Positions 42,892-53,831 of a DNA stretch of 64,000 nt are shown here, in pieces. The first letter of the stretch is position 1. Every line of letters begins with the position of its first letter. Source of the DNA: Gamsiella multidivaricata (lineage: Eukaryota; Mortierellomycota; Mortierellomycetes; Mortierellales; Mortierellaceae); contig NW_026251732.1 of assembly GCF_025024155.1 (NCBI RefSeq), positions 310,001 through 374,000 on the forward strand. The letters run 5' to 3'. The notes beneath the pieces are model-generated. The model was not told where the DNA came from and searched no databases. It worked only from the letters and a program-made list of their open reading frames with translations. Made by a program: the position numbers and the translations under genes.

Positions 42892-45800
42892 ATGACATCT
42901 ACAACCACCACCACCATCGCATTCGCCATCAGGACACTGCTGATCATCTCCACCTTCCTCACTCTCACCACCGCACTACCCACAGTAACAACAGCCACAC
43001 ACGCACGCAACCATGTCCCTGTGTCTGCCTCAGCTTCAGCTTCAATACAGTCATCGTCGTCGTCATCATTGTCGTACCTGACCAAGAGAGACACGCCAGC
43101 GGGAATGCCCACAGCCTGCACCAGCGACTTTGACTGTCTAGGCGCAAGTCGTCCTCCGCACTGGCCACAGGACCATCCCACAGTCCAGTCAGGAAACTAT
43201 GCCTGTGTCTTTGGTCAGGGGTCCAATGGGTCCATTGGTATCAACAGCACCACCACCCCAGGGACAGGGTCCTGTCAGTTTGTCGTCACTGCAGGTACGA
43301 GTGCTCATACATGCCGATGATGATTCAATTGTATTACTCGCACTCTCCACAACTACGCAACTACGCACGCGCCCTCTCTGTCTCCTCTCCTCCTATTTGC
43401 GGCATAACACATACACACCATCACTAGCGTCCTCACGACCATAGATAATTCCCGACAGCGATCTGATCGGAAGAAAAAAAAAGAAAAAGAAAATGACGAT
43501 GGCGTTGTTGAGAATGCTTGGAAATACTGACTTTGTTGAATCGCTCTTTCTGTACAATTGTCGACTGACCATGATCAATAGGCGAGCAGTGCAATGCGCC
43601 GACAGACTGCGCAGCCTTTGCGTTCTATACCCAATTCGGCCTGACTGTCCCGAGCGACCTGTGTTCACCACAACATTGTACACTCGAGTCAACCTGTGGT
43701 AGCCCCTGGCAAGACAACAATGCACCCTCCAACCATACCTTCACCAATGTCAGAGGTGGCGAAATCAGCTGCTGTGGAGGACAGCCTGTCAATTCCGTCT
43801 GTACCCTCGTCGGATCCAATGTCGACAGTTGCGAATACCACAGCACCTGCAATTTTGATCTCGATGAACATCAATCGGACGACCCCAGCCAGAACAATGG
43901 ATTCACACTGGACCAGATGAGGCAGCAAGGGCTCGGATTCTGTCAAAAGATCGATCAGCGGAATCATGTCTGGATCGGTGTTGTCATCACTCTGATTTCC
44001 TCTACGGTCTTGAACGTGGGATTGAACGGACAAAAGTACGCGTTGCGCAAGCATGACGAGAAGAGGGTCCTCAAAGGACTGGAAATGGAGGAGGAACATG
44101 AGCGCTGGCGCCAGGAATTCGGATGGACGGAGGAGCAGGTTCAAGAGGAGGCAGATCGCCTGTATGAAGAAAAGGAGAATAGGAGGGGCAAGCTGTACCG
44201 TCGTTTGAAGCCATATATGTTCTGGCGAAACATCTTTGTCTCGAAGGTAAGGAGAGTTAATCTGCAATGGGACCTTGTTGTTTTACGACAGCGGTAATGG
44301 ATATGTGGAAAATTCGTCGTTTTCTCATTGTTGCCTTTTTGCTACCACACCTTCTAGCTCTGGGCAGCAGGTCTCCTTGTCTTCATCCTCGGCAACCTAG
44401 GAGGGTTTATCGCACTTCGATTCGCACCACAGTCTCTGACAGCACCCCTGGGATCAATCTCGCTCATCTCTAACGTTATCATTGCGCCGCTGATCAACAA
44501 GGAGGTGCTTGGGAAATGGGATATAGCTGGAATCTTTTTCATTGTTGCAGGATCCGTCATGGTCGTCGTGTTTTCAGGCATTGTTGCCCAAGGTAACAAA
44601 AGAGCCTTGGTTTATTTCATGCGTCATGGGAGTTTGCTCTTAAATTGGATCGAATACAAGCGGTAATATGTGGGATGTTGACGGTTGTGCCATCACTTTT
44701 GTTCGCATAGACTACAAACTGTGCGTGCTCATCAATCTGTTCCACAAGCCTGCCACGATCGTCTACCTGTCCTTTATCGGCATCTGCATCATCTTTACTT
44801 TCTTCTTTATTCGCTTTGTTGAGAAGAACGTGGAGAACGAGGCCGATGTGGCCATCGGAGTGTCATCTGAGCGACAGCTACAGCAGGAGGGACGACTCTA
44901 TCGCATCCATTCCAACGCCAGTAATTTCAGTCTCGCAGCCAAGGAGCGTCACTCAACATCAATGCACGGAATACTTGCGTCCAGTTCACCAGCAACAGCA
45001 ACAAATTCCCCCAAGGAGCTGGACGCTGAGAAAGCGGGCGAATCCTTAAGAGATCTGGAGACGCCTGTCAAACCGTTTTCGCAGGAGTCTGAGATTGCTC
45101 TGAACACTAGCGACAGCCGTCAGACCATCACCAGCGATGAATCAGGGACTGCCGTGGGAGCCTCGTCAGCAGCCGGGACGGATCATCCGCATGACCAGCG
45201 GCGACCGTCGTTCGGCTCTAGCAGAAGCAGTAAGACTAGCAGGCTATCTATTTTGGGTCTGGAAATGAACGCAGAATCCTCTAGAGTCGGCAAGCATGAG
45301 ACACATTTGAGGTTTGGAGAACCGCCAGCAACAGGAAAGAAGTCGGGCATTGCGGGAACAACACCGATTGCTGAGGTTGATGCAGGACCATCGAGGCCAG
45401 GAAATACCCATAGTCAGTCCGGGGCCTCCTCTGTCATATCCAACACGCAACCAGTCCGGCGGCGTCGAAACAGACATCACACTGATAAGCACGAGGATGG
45501 GGCTCCGTTCACGATCTGGGAGCGCATTAAGCGAGTCGAGTTAATACCTTCTTTGCCAGAGGACAAATTGATCCGTCGGAATTCCCCACTGCTGCGGTTC
45601 TGTCTTCCGCTGTCGTACGCTGCACTGGGAGGCATGATGGCGTCATACACGGTGCTATTTGCAAAGTCTCTGATCAATTTGCTGGTGACCAGTATTTTCG
45701 ATGGACAGAACCAATTCACGTCAGGACTCGCATGGGTGATCCTGGTCGTGACAGTGGTAACGGCGGTATCGCAGGTATACTGGATCAACATGGGACTGAA

Positions 45801-46107
45801 GAAGTACGACGCGCTGCTCCAGGTCCCGGTGTTCTTCACGATCTGGGTGCTGCTGGACATTGTCGGAGGCGGGATCTACTATGGGGAGTTCACGGGCTTT
45901 ACGGCGAAGAAGTATGTGCTGTTCTGTCTGGGGGTGCTAATTGTGTTCTTTGGGGTGGCATTGTTGGCGAAGCGGCTGGCGGTGCTGGCGAAGGAAGATG
46001 TTGGAGAGTCGCAGCCGACGAGTGCGGCGGCCTTGGGGAGACAGTCGCCACAGCCCTCGATGAGCGATGCTACTGCTGATCAGGACGAGCAAAAGAAGGC
46101 GGATTAG
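42892..46107 (+). CDS. Cys-rich secreted domain fused to NIPA-type Mg2+ transporter
   Basis: Exons are 42892-43294, 43582-44246, 44358-44592 and 44711-46107, joined to 899 residues. Residues 1-29 are a signal peptide (hydrophobic, ending T-T-A-L-P). A Ser/Ala/Thr linker with a Kex2-type Lys-Arg near residue 68 follows, then an ectodomain of about 190 residues with roughly 17 Cys and N-glycosylation sequons. TM1 at about 265-283 starts the NIPA (DUF803) core. Exon 3 encodes L-G-N-L-G-G-F-I-A-L-R-F-A-P, then A-P-L-G-S-I-S-L-I-S-N-V-I-I-A-P-L, the family signature. A cytosolic loop of about 260 low-complexity residues splits the core. Five further helices and an acidic tail follow. NIPA proteins carry Mg2+ and related divalent cations. 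Plasma-membrane location with an extracellular Cys-rich module is inferred. All joints preserve frame and conserved residues. Confidence 0.87.
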
Positions 46108-46653
46108 TCTCTCAGACATAGATATCGTTGTTGACATCATTAATTATAAAGAATAAGAAAAAAAAAAAAAAACACGTACAGGCAACCAAGCAATCAAGTA
46201 ATAGTAATGGTAATAGTAATGGTAATGGTAATAGTAATAGTAATGGTAATGAAAAACGATCAGCCGTGGACTAGGCTAGCTCCTTTTGCTCCTTTTGCTC
46301 TGTAAGTGGAAAAAGTAACAAAGCAAAGAAAAGGGTCCACGTGAGTGAGGTTGGCATGCGGCCCTTTGGATTTCGGACGAGACACGTCCGCTCCCTCGTC
46401 TGGCTCTGGTTCGAGGTCTACAAACCACTACCCCGCTTTTTTTTTTTTTTTCTTGACTTCTTTCTCCACACACCCACACACCCACACCCGCTCTTTTTTT
46501 TTTTTTTTTTTTTTTCTTACTGCACACTTGCTTGTTTGCACTCCACTCCCTCTTCTCTCTCTCCTCTCTTATCCTTCATTCCTCCAGCTGCAGTACACTT
46601 GAAATCGACATTCCTCTCCCTCCCTCAACAGCTGATTCCCTCTTCATTTTGTA
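46108..46653. other. Intergenic stretch with microsatellite, promoter of ELMO gene
   Basis: It contains GTAATA/GTAATG repeats (46198-46252), two T runs (46437-46451 and 46495-46514) and a CT-rich leader before the ATG at 46654. Confidence 0.6.
46198..46252. repeat. GTAATA/GTAATG hexamer microsatellite
   Basis: About nine alternating six-base units in the 3' flank of the NIPA-fusion gene. Confidence 0.85.
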
Positions 46654-49600
46654 ATGGCCCCTCCATCCTCCAAAAGAACTGCGATCGCCTCGGTCAAATA
46701 CCATGTCCAGCAATGGGTCAACCTCGTCCTCGACAACTCCATCTATCAGAACCTCGTTCTCCTCTATCTCTATCGTGTCTTCAAGTTCATCTATGGCCTT
46801 TTTAACAAATCCACGGAGCTCTCGCGTATTTGCGGCGCCAATAACTGGCCCACCCCACTGGATGCGCTCTGGGACGACGACGGCAATGTCACCTCGAGCC
46901 TCGTCAACGAAAAGAATCTCGGGACTATCGCATACTCCTCTGCCGCCACCGCAGTCCATCTCCATGTCCGTAGTCATACTGGACTTGGTCCCGCTGGCTG
47001 GGGAAGACGTGGTAGCATGCAGAGTGGGCAAAACACAGCTTCATCAGCAGCAGCGGTGACAGGCACTACGGCAGCAAGGAGGACCATTAGGACTTCGGAT
47101 GATTCAGAACGCTCAACACAATCGTTTCATGACTCTGGAACGGATGTGGAGGAGCGCAATCTTGTCCATAGCTCCGGTTTGTTCATGCCGTCGTCAGTGA
47201 CTACGACTGTGGAGGATAGTCAAGAGCTGTCGTCGTCCTCGACGACTTCGCTTGTGGATGATCATGCAACGGAATTGAGGCACCGTAAGAAGAGGAGTGT
47301 GTCCATGGCGAGCAGCATCAGCAGCAGCAATAGCTTGGCAGACCGTACCAAAATGGATCTGAGACAATCAAGAGCCGCGGCTGGCATGGTGTACAGAATC
47401 GGTGAGTTACTCTTTTCCAATTGGAGGAGGGGGTGGGGGATCATTTCAGATTATTTCGCCTCTTTTGCCACCAAAGAATCCGACCGTTACTCAGACAAAA
47501 CTGCGCATTCTCTCTCTCTCTCTCTTTGTTGTTTGATAGATCGATGCATTCTTTTTTCAAAGCAGCTTACGGTAATGAGCACGACAGTGTGCTATAATGC
47601 ATTCCAGTCGCACGGATCTTTTTAATGACGGGATGCTAATGACTCCGCCTGAACAAAATAATAATAATTTCGTATTACAAACGTAGTTGGAGAGACGTGA
47701 GTTGGAGGCGGCCGAATGCGACCCAGTCCAGATTATACACCAAATTCTTCGCAAGAAGCGGTTCCCCGACGGAGGATCGCCCAATACGTAAGTTTTCCGA
47801 TCTCATGACACACCGCATATCGCATATGCTCATATTTATTGGGGGACGCATTATGCTCGCAGCAAACAAAAAAAAAAAAATCGAAGGAGGGCAGGGACAG
47901 CAGCAGAGAAGGTCAAAGTCAGAGAGCACGCATCATCAAGCGTGAGGAGAACGCGACTGAGAAAGAGTAGAGGTGTTGGGTTACCACATGCATCCGAAAC
48001 ACGTTAAAGAAGACGTGGGATTATTGCAGGCGCTGTTCTCTCTCTCTTTCTCTCTCGATCTCTTTTTTATTTAATGAGCAGCTGAGCCAGGATACCATTT
48101 TCAGCCAAGAGTGGTCAATTAGAATAAATAGGATGAGACAATGCCGAGGGCAGGAATAGGACTTGGCCCGACTGGACTTTGACTCGATGCAGCCATGGCG
48201 CTGTTGGCGTTTCAAGGCATTAGGACACCCAGGATGCAGGACCTATGGATTGGATGAATATTCAGCATTCTGTACCAACCCCAAAGGAAATTTTTTTGGT
48301 GTGGGCCACACATTCCTGCTTGATTGACATGTGCACGCCTAAAAAAAAAAACATGTCTTCCTAGAGTCGTGCCTGTGGTTGATTACTCCACCCCCAAAAT
48401 ATAGAATCATTTTGAGAGGGGGCGCGAGACCAGAGAATAATGTGTATCTCTGATGTTTAACACACTGGTCTTTCCATCTTTCCATCTCCTCGTTTCTCTT
48501 TTCTGTTTAGACCCGCGGCAAGGAAACTGCAGTATGCACTGGAGAAGGTGGCATCGACACATCAGCTCGCACGGGAAATCAACCAACGCGCTCATACCAA
48601 GTACGATTCCACGAATCCCGCCCATGAGCGGAAATTAATGCTGGTAAGGCAACAGGGGGGATGTACACGTTGATGAATTTGCGCGTATTTATTGAGGTCA
48701 GGGAACTAAATGTGGTCAATTTATGCTCTTATCGACTACCCCCCTAGCTCTGGGACCTTCTTCAACCTCAGGAAAAGCTCAAGAGTCGATACACGAAGCA
48801 GTGGACAGAGGTATGGAGGGCCCATGAAAAAAAAAAAAAAAAAGAAAAAAAAAAAAAACTGTGCTCCACAGCTGCATCACGAGTTTCGATGACTGATGAG
48901 GAGCTTTTTTTTTGGTCATTGTGCGAATAGATTGGGTTCCAGGGCAAGGACCCAGCAACGGACTTCAGGGGCATGGGTAAGAACACGTTTGTGCAAGCAA
49001 GCTGCGACTTGACTGGCTGATCAGAACGGATACTAACGGTGCTTGGTTGTGGTGTGATTTGTGATATCGTAGGCATGCTTGGACTGGACGATTTGATTTA
49101 TTATGCGAGATATTACCCTCAGTCGGCAAGACACGCATTAGAGTGCTCACATGATGAGAAATCTTGGTACTGTGCACAGCTCTATTGTGTTTCATCTGTT
49201 ACTTCCTTGGACGAATGTTGTGGATGGGATGCTGACCTGTTTAAATGTATTATGTCTTTGTGTAGGTATTCGTTCGCGATTGTCGGTATCAATATCACAG
49301 CGTTTGCGGTGCAAACTCTGCGGACTAGACAGCTGCAGTACTTTTTGTTTCTGAACGGCACAGATCGATCCATTTATCATGAGCTATATTGTAAATTTTC
49401 AGGCGCATGTTATTAAGAGCTCAACATGAACGCGACAGCGACGAGGCCTTTTTTCTTTTTTACCAACACGACTTTGTTTCTGTTACTCTCAATAGGCTAT
49501 TTGTTCCATCGGTTCAATGGATATTGGACAACACTGGATCCGAAGCCGAGCATTATGGACTTTGAGAGGGTGTTTGCGGATTTCAAGATTATGATGGAGC

Positions 49601-49743
49601 GACAGTTAGCACGGCGCAAGCTGATGATGATGAGATACGATACGAAGGAGAGCTTGGATGACCAACATCTCCGTCGTGGCCCTGCTGAGGAGAAGAGCAG
49701 TGACGGCGAGGCGGTTGAGTTGGAGACGAAAAAGGCAAAATGA
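46654..49743 (+). CDS. ELMO domain-containing protein (ELMOD-like, Arf/Arl GAP family)
   Basis: ELMOD proteins are GTPase-activating proteins for Arl2/Arf-family GTPases on membranes. Nine exons: 46654-47401, 47540-47571 (32 nt), 47687-47787, 48511-48643, 48748-48810, 48931-48976, 49073-49166, 49266-49390 and 49496-49743, joined to 529 residues. The N-terminus matches the ELMOD leader (Y-R-V-F-K-F-I-Y...L-S-R-I-C). A low-complexity Ser/Thr insert of about 180 residues follows. The ELMO domain includes L-M-L-L-W-D-L-L-Q-P, then R-Y-T-K-Q-W-T-E-I-G-F-Q-G-K-D-P, T-D-F-R-G-M-G-M-L-G-L, Y-S-F-A-I-V-G-I-N-I-T and the final C-Y-L-F-H-R-F-N. The W-x-x-I-G-F-Q-G-x-D-P-x-T-D-F-R-G-M-G block, with its Arg, is the family's GAP signature. 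The tail is Lys/Arg/Glu-rich. The 32-nt exon 2 is required to keep frame. Confidence 0.9.
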
Positions 49744-52138
49744 GGTGGACCCGAGGAGAGGGTCTCCGAATAGGGATGGATGGTCACTAGGGGAGGGTGG
49801 TTTCCTCTGGTGATGATAGATAGAGAGATTGAATAGAAGACAGAAGGAAGTTGAAAAAAAAGAAGTATTAAACACGACTCTTTCAACAAAAACCAAGAAA
49901 ACCAAGAAAAAAAAAGAAGGCTGGGTGTGAACAAGAAGGCATGGAGACAGGGCAACTGGTGGTTTGGATTGAAGTACACTATCTACATAGTAGAAAGTGA
50001 AGCTTGATGCAAGGTTCAGGTTCAGAAATAAACGGGATATTTTTATCGCTCTTCGGCTGGGCTGGGCTGGGCTGGGCTGGGCTGGGCTGGGCCGGCTGGA
50101 CAGGGCTATGCCAAATCGAGGCACATCACACGAGCAAACCTCTGCGCCGTCCTTTTGTGTACCCCGTCCTGTACCTGAATGAGCCCGCATTTTCCGAGGA
50201 AGGAGGGAAAGAAAGAAAGAAGAGGTGTCGGTTTAGTCTAGCAGCTGCATTTTTTGTCTATTAGATACCGGGTGTAGGCTCACGTTGAGTCCACACAAGA
50301 TACATCAGTAGAAATACTAAATGCCGGGTAAACTTGTGTAAGAGCTGCACGCACAGAAGCACGATGGAGGGCGTGGTAGGCTAGTGAGGCGGGATGATGG
50401 CAATGCTGAGAGCCAGGAGGTTGGATGAATGGAGAGAAAGAGCAAAAGAAAAGACACAGGGAGGGAGGGGGGGAAAGGAGACGATGGGAGAGATATTGAC
50501 TCGATAATGCTTTCGCGATCGAGCGGTGCATGGAGGAGGAGGGGGAGGGGGAGGGAAGGAGAAGAAGCAGTGACGGAAATGGTGAGAACAGGGTATTAGT
50601 CGACGCGATCCATTGTGTGTATATCTTGATACAGTAGAATGATGGACTTTGGATATTTGTAAGGGGGCGTGCCATTTTGCCTGCCTAGCCGACCGGTAGT
50701 CTACTTTTGATCTTTACGCGTCAGATAATAGCCTGCAACACGCGTCCGTCATCGCTTACCTTACAGCACAGCACAGCTAACAGAAAGAAAGAAAAAAAAA
50801 AAAAAAGAAAACCTCTTTTTATATCGCCAGTTCTCTTCAATGGACCCGGTCCTATCATTGGACATGGGGTTTTGGTTTGGGACTATTAGTGTCCTATTCC
50901 GTTTCTACCATCTGTCATTGCTTTCCTTCAGGGAGAGAGAGAGGAGAGAGGAAGAGAGGGAGAGAAGGGGGAGGAGGGAGGGGGTATCTTTGGTTTGGCA
51001 TTAGCGACACTAAACACGACCTAAGGCGGATCCTGGTAAAGGAGCACATGGATGGGATGAAAGGGTCTACAGGTTGGAGTTAGGTAACGGAGCATGAGAC
51101 ATGTCCCGGGTAAAGATAGTAAGCAAAAGTGAGGACGTGAGGAATCGGATTTGGCAGGCAATAGGGGACAAGAACTACTGTCACTGCAAAGATCTGTTTG
51201 GGAATTGGCACAGGGGTTGGTTGTTGCTTCATCAGGACATGAACTCTTGGAGTGCCGAATGGAGAGAGGGAGAGAGCGCGCGTGGGCGTAAGTTAGAGTG
51301 TTCAACATTAAAATCGTATGAGTGCTCCTCCACGCTAGTCATTTTCATTTTCATTTTTTTTTTTTTTGCCGAGTGAAGAGCATAAGGAGGATGGAGGGGG
51401 GGTACTGCAGAGCGAACGAACGAGCGAACAGACGGACGGACAGATGAGCTGTGAGAGGAACCGGTGGGGATGCTTTGGGATCGCCTGCAGATCGCTCCTT
51501 TCGCATTTGTTCTTTTGTTGTTTTCTCGGAAGAAGCGTGCCGAAGGAAGAGGCGGATAGCGTTTAGTCTAGCGCCCGGCGCTGCTAGTGTCCCCCAGTCG
51601 GTAAGGTTTCACAAGCAAAGGTCTATCCCTGGGTGTGGGCGAGTCGTGTTCACCGAGGTTTAGCTTGAGGAGAAGTAATCATAATACTAATGGGTCCTTT
51701 TTGATTGACGAGAACGAGCAATGTTGTCACGGATTGTTAGCGCCGATCGCGGGGGGCACTGACTCGCTGAGAACAAAAAAGTGCCGGCGCCCTGTCGCAG
51801 TCTTTTTCTATTTCCTCACTTCAGCACTAATTTGACGAAGGTTTTATTTGTTGTTGTAATGGTTGTTCTGCTCAATGCATTGTTGTTGTGAAAAGTGGCA
51901 ATGCCTGCTTGTGTTCGGATAAACAATGCAAAAAGAGGATCTGCTGGACACAGAGGGATTGTTTTCGTGCCCTCGCCGGGTACGCCGCCATGGGCTATTT
52001 TTATCAGCTTCGGTTTTTGTACCTGACCGAGGATATACAATAAACTGTACATTAGGCTATTCATATCAAATATCGGCTTCATATCTGATGATTATCTGGC
52101 ACGGCGTACCTGGGTCTAGTTATCTCCTCGACAACGCC
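49744..52138. other. Large intergenic stretch, no gene seen
   Basis: About 2.4 kb between the ELMO gene and the chitin deacetylase core promoter. It contains purine-rich tracts (50440-50580, 50930-50990) and the GCTGG repeat. No supported coding sequence on either strand. Confidence 0.5.
50056..50090. repeat. GCTGG pentamer repeat, seven units
   Basis: Seven perfect GCTGG units, followed by the variant GCCGGCTGG. Confidence 0.9.
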
Positions 52139-52153
52139 TATATAACAGGTGCC
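52139..52153 (+). promoter_or_regulatory. TATA box with adjacent CAGGTGCC of chitin deacetylase
   Basis: TATATAA directly followed by CAGGTGCC, about 255 bases before the ATG, with a CT-rich leader between. A near-identical TATA-plus-CAGGTGCC element sits at 56127-56143 upstream of another gene. Confidence 0.5.
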
Positions 52154-52406
52154 CGTTCCTCTCTCACCTTCCGTACCCATTGTTTCCTATCTCTTCTTCT
52201 TCCTTTGTTTCCTGCTCCCCTCCCGCCTCTCCGCTAACCGCCACCCTTACCTGTGCCTTGAAGACTCGTACTCGGGTGTTCAGCACACTACACCAACAAC
52301 CAGACCTCACGCATTATCCTTTCCTCTTCCTTCTCTAGCCTCCATCTCTCTTTTTTCTTCCTCAACCTCCAAAAGACCTCCACTCTTTCTCCATTAATTT
52401 GACACG

Positions 52407-53793
52407 ATGGTCAAGCTGTTCACTTCCTCGTTCACAGTCTTGGTGATCACCATGGCCGCGGCCGTCCAGGCACAGCAGTCAGGCAGCACCTCGACGACGG
52501 TAGCAGCAGCAACACCCTCTAGCGCACCTGGTACGATCAACCCCAGCGAATATCCTGCACCGGACAAGATCCCTCCAATCAACTCTCCCGAAGTCCAGGC
52601 ATGGCTCAAGGAGATTGATTTGACGGGAGCACCAAGCATCCCGCTCCATACTGGTCAACCGCCTTCGTGCCCTAACCCTCCCATTGCTGATGAGTACGTG
52701 TGTAACACTGTTTTGGTTTTCTTGAATGTTTCGCGCTGTGTTTTATGGGGTCAATGCGAACGCAAAAGCAAAGCAAAGCAAAGCAAAACAGCAACAAGTT
52801 ACCCCATTGATGAGCATAATTGAGCATCAAGTAGCAAAAGACAAGTGATCTGACCTCTCCGTCCTTCCTCCTTTTTTTTCTTTTTCTTTATTGCCCCCCC
52901 TCTTCTTACTTATTTACAACAGGTGCTACTGGACCTGCGACGGCTGTGCTGCGGACGACATTGTGGCCTGCAAGCGTCCCAACACCTGGGGTCTGACCTT
53001 TGATGACGGTCCATCGACCGACACGCCGACGCTCCTGAACTATCTCCAGACCAAGCAGCTCTCCGCGACCTTCTTCCTGATCGGCTCGAACGTGATCCAG
53101 TACCCAGAGACTGTGAAGCGTGAGGTGGCGGAGGGCCATCATCTGGCCTCGCATACCTGGTCCCATCATGCGTTGACGACGCTGTCGAACGAACAAATCG
53201 TGGCCGAGATGAAGTGGACGGAGAAGGCGGTGATGGCGGCGACGGGATTGAGGTTGAAGTACATGCGCCCGCCTTATGGAGACATCAACAACCGTGTCCG
53301 GTTCGTGTTGAAGAAGTTGGGATACATTCCTGTGGACTGGACCGGAGATGAATTCGACACGAACGATTGGCAGATGCCGACGATGAGCGAGAGCCAGGTG
53401 ATCGCGACGTTCACCAAATCCTTGGACACGTACGCGGCCTCGAACCGGTCCTCGGGATTCTATTGTTTGGAGCATGATCTGAACTCGATGACCGTGGGTG
53501 CTGCTCAGAAGCTGATCCCGTTGGGAGAGGCCAGGAACATCACGATCGCGAGTGTGCCCGTGTGCGAGAGCGATGCTCAGCCTTATCAGTCGGGCGGCAC
53601 CGCACCGATGCCAACGACCAGCGGAACGAACACATCGGCGACGGCGACGGGAACCGCCACGGGATCGGCCTCGAAGGGTTCGCCCACGAGCAAGCCTAGT
53701 GGTGCGGCCGCTGCTGTGGAGGGAGGTCTGAAGGTGATGATGGTTGCAGCAGTAGCTGCTAGTGCTGCGGTCGCGGGACTTGTCCTGGCGTAA
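52407..53793 (+). CDS. Chitin deacetylase (CE4), probably GPI-anchored
   Basis: Removes acetyl groups from chitin to give chitosan, a main wall polymer of Mucoromycota and Mortierellomycota. Exons are 52407-52693 and 52923-53793, joined to 385 residues. The signal peptide covers about residues 1-22 (ending A-V-Q-A-Q), followed by a Ser/Thr/Pro linker. The CE4 (NodB) domain shows motif 1 L-T-F-D-D-G-P-S (catalytic base Asp and metal Asp), motif 2 S-H-T-W-S-H-H (metal His pair), motif 3 R-P-P-Y-G-D, motif 4 V-D-W-T-G-D-E-F-D-T-N-D-W and motif 5 L-E-H-D (general-acid His). All catalytic residues are present. A Thr/Ser/Ala stretch and a hydrophobic C-terminus (A-A-V-A-A-S-A-A-V-A-G-L-V-L-A) fit a GPI signal. 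Extracellular, wall- or membrane-bound. A 29-base A run begins seven bases after the stop. Confidence 0.93.
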
Positions 53794-53799
53794 AATGAG

Positions 53800-53831
<32 letters not shown>

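Noticed and set aside
43689..44267. 192-residue antisense frame
   Set aside because: It is the shadow of exon 2 of the NIPA-fusion gene, whose sense frame has conserved Cys pattern and correct splice joints.
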